Source: Scleroderma bovista
Lineage: Eukaryota > Basidiomycota > Agaricomycetes > Boletales > Sclerodermataceae
Direction: 5' to 3'
DNA: 64,000 bases
NCBI GenBank assembly: GCA_037178675.1
Contig: JAYMGJ010000119.1
Location: forward strand, 124,001 to 188,000
Part shown: one piece after another, positions 22,516 to 33,242 of the stretch
Layout: every line of letters begins with the position of its first letter
How positions within the stretch are numbered: position 1 is the first letter of the stretch
The notes under the pieces: model-generated
Seen by the model: only the letters and a program-made list of their open reading frames with translations
What the model was told of the DNA's origin: nothing
Database searches by the model: none
Translations under genes and position numbers: made by a program

Positions 22516-25500
22516 TTATTCCAATGGGATCACAGCTTGAAGCACCACCAACGCACTCGCAGAACTCGAGATCACCATCGACGACGCGACGTCCCCTATC
22601 GTCTTCGTCACGAGCTCTGGGCCCATCATCCGGTACTCTTCAAAGATCTCCTTGAGCTCGCGGTGATGGCTTTCTGTAGCGAGATGCCTAGAACGACCAG
22701 TAACGATAAGGAGCCGTCTATGAACTGCCCTGATGGCCGACGCCCGTTGGATGGCGACGTGTAACGGACTCGGCGTGGAGAAGTCCGAAAATTCAATACG
22801 AGACAAGGCAGCGCGGAGGGGATTCGGGATATCAACGCTGGGGTTTCGCAGTGCGTACTTGGACCACGTCACACTATCCGCCGTCTCGGATTGCAGACGG
22901 GTTTGAGTGCTTTGGGGTGCATATACGGTGTCTGGGAATCCAACCTAGAATGTAACGTTGAGTGACATCGACCGAAATGGTGTGGGGTTACTTACCGATT
23001 GCATGCCGATGGTATGATCCCTCGGAGTGGCCAGTGGGACAGGAAGAAAAGGCGCCTGCACCATGTCGCCCAGATAGGCATTCTCGGGGTGCTCCAATGG
23101 AGGGAGTTCAGCGTCCCGCTTAATGTATCTTACAACGGTTGCGGTCATTTTGGGATTGAGACACAGCTGCACGACAAACTCGAGTGCAAATCTGTCGTCT
23201 GGACCACCAAAGAACGGGAGGAAGACATGATGCGAACCACCAGCACCCGACCGATCCCCAGTGTCAATGAACAGTGCAACGTCCGATTTGCTCTGTGCAA
23301 ATACGCCTCGAACGAACTGGGAATGCGTCGTCGACGCTGACTTGTCGCCTTTGGAAAGGTTACCGAAGAACGCCTCGAAAGGGTTGTACTCGTATTTAGA
23401 TGCCTTTGATGTCAGGTTCGTCGAGTCATCTTCTGTTGGATTCTGGGCGGTCGGCGGAAGCCATGGTAGGAGGACGAGCTGCGATGCGTGCCTTGCGGCA
23501 TGATCTGCAACGCTGTGCGGAAGGTCGTCGTATGGGACTACGGACAGTGAAGTCGACACAGGTAGGTCATTCAACTCTCCGAACATCCGGAAGATGTTCA
23601 GGAGTGGATCGGTGTCTTTGAGGGTGTCTGCAACGGAAGATTTCATCACTGCCGAAGTGCGGTCAGAAAGCTCGATGAGGCGAAGGGCGTCCACGACGAC
23701 TTCGGGCTTCTTCAGATCAATGGTTTCTGCCGCGGACGTGACGGACATGGTGGCAGACGGATCCAGAGGGTTTGGAAGAACGAGCTGGGTGAGTGCCAGT
23801 ACACCCGGGACGTGCTCGAGTTTGTCGAGCACGACAGTAAACCTATACCGCCATGGCCAATCGTCATCTGCAGACTTGGAACTGTCCCGTCCTGGGCCAT
23901 CTCCACCTCGTATCGCAGGACGTTTCCCGGGAAGATCAGACGCCCGCACACGCAGTTCAGGGGGGTAAAGAGCGGTGACAAGTGGCGTCGTCAAAAATGT
24001 GAGGGTTAGGGCCTCAAGGACGAACATCGAGAAAACTCTCTGGGAAAGAATTCCTGCCTCTAATCCCACATTCAAAACAATCAATTCTACCAATCTGCGA
24101 TCGTGATCCATTGGAGATACAGGGGCAAGAGACGTGAACACATACCCTTTGCAACTCATTAGTGAGCCGACCGTGCTCGCCTCTCTCCAACTAAAGCCCG
24201 ACAGCCTAGCAGCTAGCGCACATCCACCAAATTTACCTGTAAAGGAGAGGCAAGCAATTGCGATAGTGAATGCCCACGTTAGACCTAGACCAAAGAACGT
24301 GGGTATTTCAGCACATGGAGCAGGGACTGTGTCCACCACGAACCGTTGTCGAGCAACCCAAGGTTAGTATTCAAGCCAGAAAGTGTAAAGTACTGACAAC
24401 AAAGTGAGCAAGGTTGTACTGCATCACGACTATAACATACCAGAGGAAGAAACACAATGGACACCATATCTTCAAGCTTCTCGGTCAGAGTGATGGCTAG
24501 GCCGCCTTCTCTAGGAACGATGATCCCGACCAAAAAGGCACCTATGTACAATGCCTGATCTCAGTTTCCGCAACAACATGTAGGCCCAGAGAGACTGACC
24601 GAAAATCGCATTCACTCCAACGATGTCTGTAAAAAACGCAGCCCCCCATAACAATAGAATGACTACCGTCATGTAAGACATAGTTGGGCCATTCTCGACG
24701 CTACCCGTCTTGCGGGCCAGCCATAGCATCACCCGTTTGACAGGCCACAGCAGAAAAATAGCCAAAGCGATGCAAACGAATAGTATCCATAGCGCTGTCA
24801 GTCCGGAGCCTGCATTTACGAGGGCCACACTCAATGCGAGCAAGGACCAACCGACAACGTCGTTTCCGACGCCAGCGGATAGAACGACGATGCCAACTGT
24901 GGTATCGAGTAAGTTGAGTTCTGTGAGGATGCGGCAGAGAACGGGGAAGGCTGTGATGGAATACGCCACTCCGGTGAATAACATAAAGTAAGTGAAATGG
25001 ACCGAGGGATCGACGAAGTGGTGATATAGAGGCACTGACAATCCAGAACCTAATGCGAATGGGAGGGCTATTCCTGCCAGGGAAACGATGACGGAGAGCC
25101 GTGCATTTCGTTTTACGACGCTAGTGTCGATTTCAAGTCCAACGAGAAAGAGGAAGAGACAGAGACCGATATTGGCGACAAGAGACAGATAAGGTAATGA
25201 TTCCGAAGGGAAGACATGCTCAGTAAACCCTGGTATTCTCCCAAACGCAGTGGGACCTGGTGCAACACTTTGAGTGGGCACAAATGTGAAAGCCTGAACA
25301 TCATACCAAGCAGGATCCCGCCAAGGACCTCGGCGATGACTTTTGGTTGTCTTATTCTAGCCAAGCCCAGAGAAAGCAACTGGGCCGTCATAATGATCAC
25401 ACCTGGGGGTTAGTAAACTTTAGCCTTCCATGGTGTGCTATGTAAGCCGAGAGACGGACCAACTTGAATAATCCATAACCTCAGAGGGTCTGCAGTGTTA

Positions 25501-25660
25501 AATGCAGATGGATCTGCGCCAGAGATGAGGCCACCCTGTAGTGAAACGCTTGGGAAGGTGTCCAAGAAAGTTAACCACACAAACCAACCTGTCCTTCCGC
25601 TGCCGCCCGCTTCGCGAGTGGCTTGAATAGTTTGATCGTAGCCTCTGAAAGCACTGGCAT
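22516..25660 (-). CDS. KHA1: K+/H+ antiporter, KHA1-like (CPA2 family), copy C
   Basis: This third KHA1-like copy appears intact. It starts MPVLSEATIKLFKPLAKR at 25660, then GGLISGADPSAFNT, PLRLWIIQ, KVIAEVLGGILLG, LFLVGLEIDTSVVKR, GVGNDVVGWSLLAL and VPREGGLAITLTEKLE. The C-terminal domain has DKLEHVPGVLAL, ALRLIELSDRTSAVMKSS and ends VLQAVIPLE. Introns include the GTCAGT...TAG one before GAFLVGII, a GTATGT...CAG one before YFTLSGLNTN, and an unusual GTTCGT donor after LLDNG. It lies in inverted orientation to copy B across a ~1 kb spacer and is closer to B than to A at its 5' end. Substrate preference (K+ versus Na+) cannot be told from the sequence. Confidence 0.86.
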
Positions 25661-25930
25661 CGCACAACTTGTTCTTGCGGCCACTTGAGGTCGTCGAGGT
25701 GCAGAGGTAATCTTCAGACAAAACGATCCCTCAGGCTCCACGTTGAGACACTTGCGCGATTTAGACGGCAAGCCCAGCGTGTGCTGCTATACATAGCTCC
25801 TTCACACCGGGTGATGAAAAAGGGTTGTCGTGCATTTTGAGCTAATTGCGTTTGGCATAAGACAGCTAACCCGGATCATAAGTGCCACACGACAACTGTG
25901 GAGATGGCGTCTCCCTCCTACTCCATGGTT

Positions 25931-26458
25931 TAGGTGACATTACTAGAAATGCGTCCGATCTCCGTACTTGACGTGGTGTACAGCAACAACATACAGAATC
26001 ACGAAGGAAGGCAGTCCAAGATCTTGATGATGAACTACGTCATATTTCTCAAACAGGTTAGATCTTGGCCATAATACGATCAGTGCAGAAAATTTATGAG
26101 CCCCTGAGCGCATTACAGAATAAAGAGTCACAGCACTTAACAGCGGTACCTACGATTTCTCGCAAAAGCTGTCGAGATCAATGATGGGGGACCCCGTCTA
26201 GGGTCTTTGGCTTTTTGATCGACAAGATGTTGCCTCATTTCATGCATGGATTCAGGGGACAGTTTCGCAAACCTGTATCAATGGCCTGGAGACACGACAA
26301 GTTAGAAAAGCGAGTACCAGGTATGTAGAGGATATTGCGGACTCGTATGGAACACACGGAAGTCGCTGATGATTTTGGCGATGATGAAATTTGGAAACAT
26401 GCAGACTCGTAGTACTGATACAGTGATGCAACCTTATTCCAAATCCTATCGTGAAATG
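25931..26458. other. Intergenic, no supported gene
   Basis: Short ORFs only. Nothing with a recognisable domain or consistent splice structure. Confidence 0.35.
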
Positions 26459-26909
26459 TCATTGGGGCTTGCACTCCTTTTCCGTATCAGATGGGACGAA
26501 TTCTGGATGTGAAAAATGAAAGAAGCACTAATATTATGTTTACGCAGACCGTACCATTTGTACCTGGCTTCCGTGCTACCACCATAATGCAACCGATGTA
26601 CGGCGCAGCTTGTTCCCATACATCACGGTCTATTCTTGCTGGAACTTCATTGCAAAGGTTCATGCATGCCGAATAGAACTCTATACCAGAAGTTCCCAAC
26701 CTGAACTTCTTCCTAGCCAGCTCCTCTAAGGCCTGAAAGGTGCCACCCATGAGAGAGATTACTACGAGCGCCCGGCGTGGGATCGTCAAGCTTACCTTGA
26801 ACGTCCTTGGTACTGTCGCGTACAGGTGACATTCACCGTGGCTGAGTATGAGAAGTGGTGTTTTGCGAATTGGAGGAGTCACGGCCCAGTTTGTGCAGTT
26901 ATGTACCAT
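26459..26909 (-). CDS. Hypothetical protein, small multi-exon candidate
   Basis: I do not recognise this protein. The open frame from the ATG at 26909 (MVHNCTNWAV) reaches ECHLYATVPRTFK. A 63-nt GTAAGC...CAG intron (26733-26795) then joins it to ALEELARKKFRLGTSGIEFY and ARIDRDVWEQAAPYIG. A second GTACAA...CAG intron would place the stop at 26459 after KECKPQ. The splice-linked exon has coding-like composition (charged helices), which is the main support. It could also be a fragment of a larger or decayed gene. Confidence 0.35.
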
Positions 26910-26934
26910 TATGACCCTTCGCAGACATCAGCAA

Positions 26935-27135
26935 AACCTGACTTCGCTTAACCTAACTTGACAGTGACTTAATCATTACTTAAGGCTACTTAACCGACCC
27001 AACGGATAAGCAGCATGACACTTGGATAAGTAGATCTCTACGATTAACATCTGCTTAATCTGTGCTTGTACACTTATATTCTGCTTATGATTCACTTAGT
27101 CCCTACTTATTTCACACTTGGATCATAGGTCATTT
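26935..27135. repeat. CTTA-rich AT segment, left of the triplet-rich block
   Basis: CTTA, CTTAA or CTTG recurs about every 10-15 bases over 200 bp. A similar segment in the same orientation lies on the other side of the triplet-rich core at 28335-28470. Confidence 0.6.
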
Positions 27136-27239
27136 GCTTGCTCATTTCATCATTCGAGTAAGCACACAGCAAGTAGTATTAAAGTAGCAGACAAGAACAT
27201 GACAAGGAGTACAACTAGACGAATAGAATGCAATTGGGT

Positions 27240-28080
27240 TGTTAGCATTGGTGTTGGCGTCATCATTGTGGGGTGGTTGTCACCGTCGCCATCGCCGTCG
27301 GTGGTGATGGGGTCGTTGTCGTTGTCGCCAGCAGTGGTGGGGTCTGGTCGTTAGCATAGTCATTGTCAAAATTGGTGGTGGTGGGGTTGTCGGCATCGTC
27401 ACTGAGGTTGCTATTGTCAGTGTCAGCTGGTCATTGTGGGGACATTGGTTGTTGTCGCCGTCAATGTCGTCAGTGGTGTGGGGTCTCGTCGTCGCTGTTG
27501 CTATTATCACCACCATTGTCGTCAGTAGTGGTGGGATCTTGTAGTCACCGTTGTCGTCAACGGAATTGGTAGTGGCAGGGTCGTCGTCATTGCTGCTGTT
27601 GTTGTTGTCGCCCCCGCTGCCATCGTCGTCGTCACCGTTTGCTGGTTGTTGTGGGGTCGTTGTCAGATTAGCATTGTCGTTGTCATCGCCGTGGCCCGTC
27701 GTCATGTTTTTTTCAGCGTTGGTGAGGTCATTATCATCACCATCAGCAGTTGTGGTAGTCGTCATCATCGCCGTGGCCCGTCGTCTTTTTTTTTTCAGCA
27801 TTGATGGTGGTGGGGTCATTCCCGTCACCATCAACAGTGGTGGTAGTCGTCGTCGCTGCCGTGGCCTGTCATCTTTTTTTTTTCAGCATTGGTGGCGCCA
27901 GTGGGGTCATTGCCATCGTCACCAGCGGTGGTGGTAGTCGTCATCGCCATGGCCCATCATCAGTGGTCATTGCTGTCGCCGGCGCTGGTGGAGTGAGGTC
28001 GTCATCGTTGTCGCGCTTGTGGTAGAGACGGAGATGGTCGACATTGGTGGTCGTGTTTACAGTCGGCGCTGATGGGGGGG
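27240..28080. repeat. Low-complexity GTC/GTG/GTT triplet-rich block
   Basis: About 840 bp made almost entirely of imperfect GTC, GTG, GTT and ATC triplets. Long ORFs on both strands (for example an Asp/Asn/Thr-rich frame on the minus strand at 27280-27834) follow from the triplet composition and are not taken as genes. Confidence 0.75.
27690..27970 (+). repeat. Minisatellite with T-tracts inside the triplet-rich block
   Basis: A unit of about 80-90 bp is repeated a little over three times. Each unit opens with GCCGTGGCC[C/T]GTC, has a run of up to ten T followed by CAGC[A/G]TTG, and ends with GTGGTAGTCGTC. The last unit is truncated near 27960. Confidence 0.7.
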
Positions 28081-28334
28081 TGGTGATTGCCATTGTGAAT
28101 ACCTACAGGAGTCGGATAGTGTCAGAACAGTAAAACAAGAATTTAAATACATGGAAAATACCTGAGCACGCCGGAGGTGTGTGTGAGGGTGGTCGTTGTT
28201 GTTGCGGCTGACATCAGAGGTGGTGGTGGTCGACGTTGCTGTCGGGCTCGGGTGGGAAGCGGTGAGGACAAAGTTCAACATGCTGATATAATCAGACACT
28301 CCGCACAAATTTTGCCAAGTTCTCATCGACCTCA

Positions 28335-28470
28335 GCTTGTACGAATTGTATTACTTAGTTACTTATCCTACTTAATCTACTTAACAGTTACTTTGCATGC
28401 TTGGAGTGCTTTGCATGCTTAGCCATTTGTCTGCTTAATGTACTTAAGTTACTTACGTGCTTGACAGGTG
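28335..28470. repeat. CTTA-rich AT segment, right of the triplet-rich block
   Basis: Dense CTTA/CTTAA repeats, including ACTTAGTTACTTATCCTACT, matching the character of the segment at 26935-27135. Confidence 0.6.
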
Positions 28471-28701
28471 CCGTCAAGTAGCTCAAGCGCTGTCAAGCAA
28501 ACTCAGGATTTGCTGATGGAGATGGTGGTCGTAATATCGGCGTGGCGCCTCTTTGCTACGTGTCAACCAATGCCATAAGCAAAGAGCTCAGGGGTATTTC
28601 TTGAATTGTCATTCAAGAAAGTTATGTGTTCGGACATGGTCGTCCAGATCTCAGAGGACTTTGAAGAAGAGTTCAAAAGATCTATACGAGTGCGGGAAAA
28701 A

Positions 28702-28849
28702 CTCAGTCGCGCGCGATACAGCGACAAACGTCTCATGTATTACCTATACGAGTGCGGAAAGCTAGATAATACAATCAGTGTGTGAACATAAATGGACGGA
28801 AAGAAAAGTTGTGCCCACCTCAGTCGCGCGCATACAGCGACAAACGTCT
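28702..28849 (+). repeat. Pair of ~31-bp direct repeats
   Basis: The sequence starting CTCAGTCGCGCGC and ending ACAAACGTCT occurs at 28702-28733 and again at 28819-28849 with a single-base length difference. The 11-mer CTATACGAGTG also occurs twice nearby, at 28682 and 28744. Confidence 0.8.
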
Positions 28850-29054
28850 GAGGTGGAAGCTCTGTAGTACGAGACTAAATATGAGCTAATAGAAGACAAC
28901 AAGGCGCGGATGTTGGATCCGCGCTGTAAGTACGTGAGACACTGTGTTACGACAGTATAAGAGTAACCTAGACATGTTACAAGGGACTGGTAAGACTAGC
29001 AAAGACAATAAAGAAAACAGACCGCGCTCCGAATCGCACCGTATTGACGGAGCG
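28815..29054. other. Cluster of potential hairpins
   Basis: Three perfect inverted repeats lie close together: CCACCTCAG...CTGAGGTGG (28815-28823 with 28848-28856), GCGCGGAT...ATCCGCGC with a 5-nt loop (28904-28924), and CGCTCCG...CGGAGCG (29025-29054). They could be part of a solo LTR, a structured RNA or a protein-binding region. I found no element ends that decide it. Confidence 0.45.
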
Positions 29055-29281
29055 TGTGTGGTGTAATTTGTTCCGCGGATGGTATGTAGCTCTCGCGACT
29101 AAAGTGAACGCGTCAACCAGCAAGATATCGCTACGAACGACTTGCCGATTTCAACAGAGTTTGGCGGAATGAATATGGCGCGAGCACGACGGACTTGTTC
29201 TATCGCGCGGGAAGCCAGGGAGGGCCTCTTATGGTTCACACATTGCTAACAGCTGACACTGGCAATCAGCTGGCATGATGT

Positions 29282-29556
29282 TCCATAAGATACCGAGTCT
29301 CAAGTACTGGAAAGGGTGCCAAAGGGAATTGTGCTGCAGTTGCTCGTTCTGAAGCGCCTACTACTAGCAGTGAGACGACAGCGTCTAACGAATCCGATAC
29401 CGGTGTGCAGAATCCGGCCATTGATGCCACCTCCAACGATGGTCGGAATGTTTCCGAGGCAGGTTTCAACCCACGAGCTTCCGGTGCTGCACCAGCTAAA
29501 CAAATGAGGGGGAAGGGCGCTGAAAATCAGAAGAAAGCACCCTCAAGAAGGCTATG
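29282..29556 (+). other. Open frame without start codon, coding-like
   Basis: One frame runs open from just after a TGA to a TGA at about 29554. The residue mix is coding-like and low in rare residues (KGAKGNCAAVARSEAP, SSETTASNESD, GRNVSEAGFNPRAS, AAPAKQMRGKGAENQKKAPS). There is no in-frame ATG near its 5' end. It could be an exon of an unrecognised gene or a remnant of a retroelement gag-like region next to the hairpin cluster. Confidence 0.3.
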
Positions 29557-30174
29557 ACCTGGGCAGAACAGAGGGAAGCTACATTCCAGACGCTGGGAGA
29601 CGCGAATCCAATGATGCCAAGACATCGACAAGTGGATAAGTACAAGTGAGATGCATTGATAAATGAACCCACAGATACACGGTGCGTATAAACTCTTCTG
29701 TCGAATGACCAAGCTCCACGAAACATGCACTCCGATCGGACTGTCGTAGAAACATTGAGGGCATGTGCGTCTACACCAGTGGGGATAGGACGGTAGTTGT
29801 ATTACAGCACAAATGTCTCCCGATTTCCCTTCAAGAACACCTCGGATAGTAGTAGTAGGAGAAATGTCAATAGTGAATAGAAGATATTGAACTCTGAAGT
29901 GCATACATACATCCTTATACGAACCCGAGAAAAGGGACTCGTTCCTCGACGTTAACCGGCACATAGTGCCAGACAAATAAGACGAAGAAAGTAAACCCTC
30001 CCAGGTGACCTCATATGCCAGGTGTAGGCACACGCCATTTCCCGGGAATCCAAAGGCATTGCATATAGGTAGGTTGCCGCAAGCTGGGTAAAATCGACTC
30101 GGTGTCAGACTCAGAGCAAGTATGTGTGAGTAGATGACAAACTTGTTGGGATGGTCATGGAACAAGACCATCAT
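29527..30174 (-). CDS. Hypothetical ORF of 215 codons
   Basis: An uninterrupted frame starts at MMVLFHDHPNKF and includes CGNLPICNAFGFPGNG and PHWCRRTCPQCFYDSP. Several internal GT...AG pairs are possible, so the true product may be spliced. It is rich in Cys, Ser and aromatic residues and matches nothing I know. A chance ORF cannot be excluded. Confidence 0.25.
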   Translation of the reverse strand: MMVLFHDHPNKFVIYSHILALSLTPSRFYPACGNLPICNAFGFPGNGVCLHLAYEVTWEGLLSSSYLSGTMCRLTSRNESLFSGSYKDVCMHFRVQYLLFTIDISPTTTIRGVLEGKSGDICAVIQLPSYPHWCRRTCPQCFYDSPIGVHVSWSLVIRQKSLYAPCICGFIYQCISLVLIHLSMSWHHWIRVSQRLECSFPLFCPGHSLLEGAFF

Positions 30175-30685
30175 TCATTCACTGTACATATCGTACACGA
30201 TCGGAGTATCTTCCATGGGTACGGTCTGTCTGCCGACATGTTGGACGGTATGTCCAACAAAACTCCGAAGTTGTGGACTGACAGTCGACGAGATCGATTG
30301 CATTCTGGAAGGTGCTTAGCGCTCGAAGTTCCACATGGCAGTCATACAGCGCTCCGACTCCTCGTGCTCAATTGGCTGTATGCGTGTAGAGCTACTGCTG
30401 CACACCACTACCACCCTGGTCAATACGACCTAACTCCCATTCTCAGTGTTCGAGTGGTCTAGCTTCCGCTGAACAGTATGTCTTCATCCGATACCAGAAT
30501 AATGCTGACACAAGCGGTCATGTCTACGATGGCTGCTTGTTACTAATTCAGAAGTCGTATTAGAGTTTTGGTGAGAAGTGTTGTCCAACTATCCGGGTGT
30601 TGCATCGAAGAATCGAAGGCGTGCACAGTAGGGAACACCATAACCGGATTGAAATACGGTACTGTACTGACGACAATCCTGGTAG

Positions 30686-32137
30686 ATGGTGGCTTATAAC
30701 ATCGTGTTTGCGGGAGAAACAGGAGTCGGGAAAAGCTCTCTTATCAACCTCCTTTTTGATCTGGAGGTCTCGAAGACCTCCAATGATATTCTAGGCGTCA
30801 CGGGTGAAAGGCAACGATACATCGCGGTCAAGGAATCCGAGGTCTATCGCTTATGGGATACGCCGGGGTTTAATGAAGGAACTCAAGGCAACGTCTCCTC
30901 ACATCAGGCAGCGAAGGCTCTGGAATCCCTCATCAAGGAGCTAGAATCAGGAGATGGTGTTCATCTTCTGGTATTCTGTTTCCGATTCACCAAAGTAATC
31001 ACCAATGGCCTCCAAAGAGTATACGAGGCTGTTCTTGCTTCTACTCGAGGCATTGAAATACCTGTCGTCGCAGCAGTCACGCATGCTGACGAAATGAGAC
31101 AGACAACTGAAGTTTGGTGGAACGGGACTGAGAGTCAGCGTGTAAAAAAAGAGATGGAGTTCAGGGGTTATGTTTGCGTATCTACCCTAGAGGATGATCA
31201 TCATCCTCCCATGGAGGGTCGGCGGAATAAGGCTCAGAAAGACATGTGGGGATTGATCAACACTCATGCCAAACGACTGACATCGTCCAACTTGCTTCCC
31301 AAGGTAAGGAAACATAGTGCATGATCGTTTCTTACTCATCTCACTAAACATCCATAGGAGATTAATATCATCTTGTTTGGGCAGACGGGGGTCGGCAAGA
31401 GTTCGATCGTGAACTTGATTGCTGGAGCACCTGTCGCGGAGGTCAGCGCAGATGTTAATAGCTGCACGATGAGCTCTACAGAACACCAATTCACCGTTGG
31501 CCCGCATCAGTTCCGTATTTGGGACACTGTCGGCCTGGCGGAGCCTGTACTGGGCGTGAACGGATACTTGTCCGCCATCGTGAAATCACTCTGGCTGATC
31601 CGCAAAGTGGCGTCTGCCGGTGGAGTCAACCTTCTTTTGTTCTGCATGCCAGGGTCCAGGATCACGAACACCGCTCAAAGCAATTACAGGCTGTTCCACG
31701 AGATGTTTTGCGAGAAGCAAGTACCCGTTGGGCTAGTAATAACGCGCTTGGAACAGGAGATCGATATGGAGGACTGGTGGACGCGAAATGAAAGGAGGAT
31801 CAATGAATATGGTATCAAGAGCATCGGGCATGCCTGCGTCACTGGATTGTCAAACCCCAATTCTATGGGGAAGGTCACCTTGTCGCGGGCTGCGATCTAC
31901 GGATTGCTAACGGATTGCGATCGCTTAGGGAGATACACCGTGGCTCCTGATGTTTGGTTTAAGAAGCTACTCAGGAGGATGAGAAGCCTACTTCAAGGTG
32001 GGCTGCCCAGGGGCGAGAAGCTTACCCAAGCTTTAATAACGCGTGGTGGCTTGAGTGAAGAGTTTGCTAGACGGCTCAGAAGGTACCTCGAAGATCCCCT
32101 TCCCGAAGAAGAACCTTCAGGCGATATAGTACGATGA
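30686..32137 (+). CDS. Protein with two tandem P-loop G domains (AIG1/MMR_HSR1-like)
   Basis: Two exons (30686-31303, 31358-32137) join in frame to 465 aa. The first G domain has the P-loop FAGETGVGKSSLINLL, the switch-region WDTPGFNEG and a G4-like AAVTHADE. The second, from residue ~207, repeats this as LFGQTGVGKSSIVNLI, IWDTVGLAEP and VITRLEQE. P-loop and DxxG-type motifs are present in both halves, while the NKxD-type specificity motif is weak in both. The family includes septin-like and immunity-associated GTPases, and fungal members are largely uncharacterised. There is no membrane segment and no signal peptide. The tail is basic and helical (WFKKLLRRMRSLLQGG). A short upstream exon cannot be excluded because GTAG immediately precedes the ATG. 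Confidence 0.78.
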
Positions 32138-33242
32138 TTTGGAATGAGTAGTAATGGTTCTTGAATGGAGATAGCATCTTATTGGTGGATCACTAGTGTG
32201 TACTTTTATGTTCTGCGTATTGTCGCTCCCAGGTCCCACTTCATGTTCGATAATGGATACACTGGGTTAATACCTGAGTGGTCTGCCAGACGTGTGCTAG
32301 GTCCGATCATAAATTCGATGAAAATATTGGACTGTGCTGCGAACATACACTGAAATCGCTTACATACTTGACTGAGGACATGCTGGCAACGCTCTGGCGA
32401 GATGCGGTGGGTCAAAAAGATGTTGAGAGGCAAACAACAACCGGGTAACCTACTCATTCTATGAGTTTGCAAAGGCTCCACAACTTGAAGAGACACCGTA
32501 CCAAGAACTGTGATGAAAGCTCACGCCTGGCCTGACGAGGAGCGGATAATGGGAGTTGCAATGGGATGGCGATAGTTGAGATGGGGGATCCTTACCAAGA
32601 AATGGATCACCGAGTTTATGTTACCTTACCTGAATCTCCCCTTGGCAGTAAGTTAGTGGAACGACTATCTTCCTCTAACTTAGGGTCTGGCTTTGGGAGA
32701 TTACCTTAGCAGACCAAGGTTTATGGTGCTAAAAATACGTGGTCTTCGTGATTCGGTCCTTTGGAAGGGCTGGGTAGACGGGGAAATACAGGCCCTTCAA
32801 AACCACCAATCCAAATCAAAGGAACGATTTTCTATTGAGAAATCTTCGCATCCATTCGCTAGCCCAGAGATGGTTTGATGTAACGCGGTTGGAGGAAGCT
32901 TAGAGTGTAAGGGCCTGTAATGATATTCTGTGGGTTATCATAAGAACTCACGCGTGACTCGTACTATGCACAAGTCTGCGCATTGAATGACTCGGGCAGG
33001 CGGTGGCTATCATCAGAAAGTTGTAAAGATGAAGAGCACAGAGGAGCATGTCGAGTCCTGCGCAGTCCCACTAGCAATCACTTCACGTACCCACCTTGTG
33101 TATACCTTGTCGTACGATGCAACACGAGCTATGTAGGATTTTCGTTCGGGGGTATGCCATGTGTCGAGTCGAGTGCGGATGACGTTGAACTTGAAATGCA
33201 AAGTGAACCCCCTGTGAACTTCGCTTCTCCGCCTTGTCCGAC
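32138..33242. other. Intergenic, no supported gene
   Basis: Only short, overlapping ORFs with no recognisable domain. The last ~200 bp form the SEN15 upstream region. Confidence 0.4.

Larger units (their letters stand above)
18060..25930. repeat. Large inverted repeat formed by KHA1-B and KHA1-C with flanks
   Basis: The left arm (about 18060-21540) and right arm (about 22440-25930) are reverse complements with scattered differences, separated by a spacer holding the NOP56 fragment. Both arms include the upstream noncoding region, the whole antiporter gene and a short 3' flank. The inner 3' flanks also match the NOP56/KHA1-A intergenic segment near 10690-10780. Confidence 0.8.

Noticed and set aside
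27280..27834. 184-codon minus-strand ORF rich in Asp, Asn and Thr
   Set aside because: It is a by-product of imperfect triplet repeats. The opposite strand is equally open, and there is no start context or domain.
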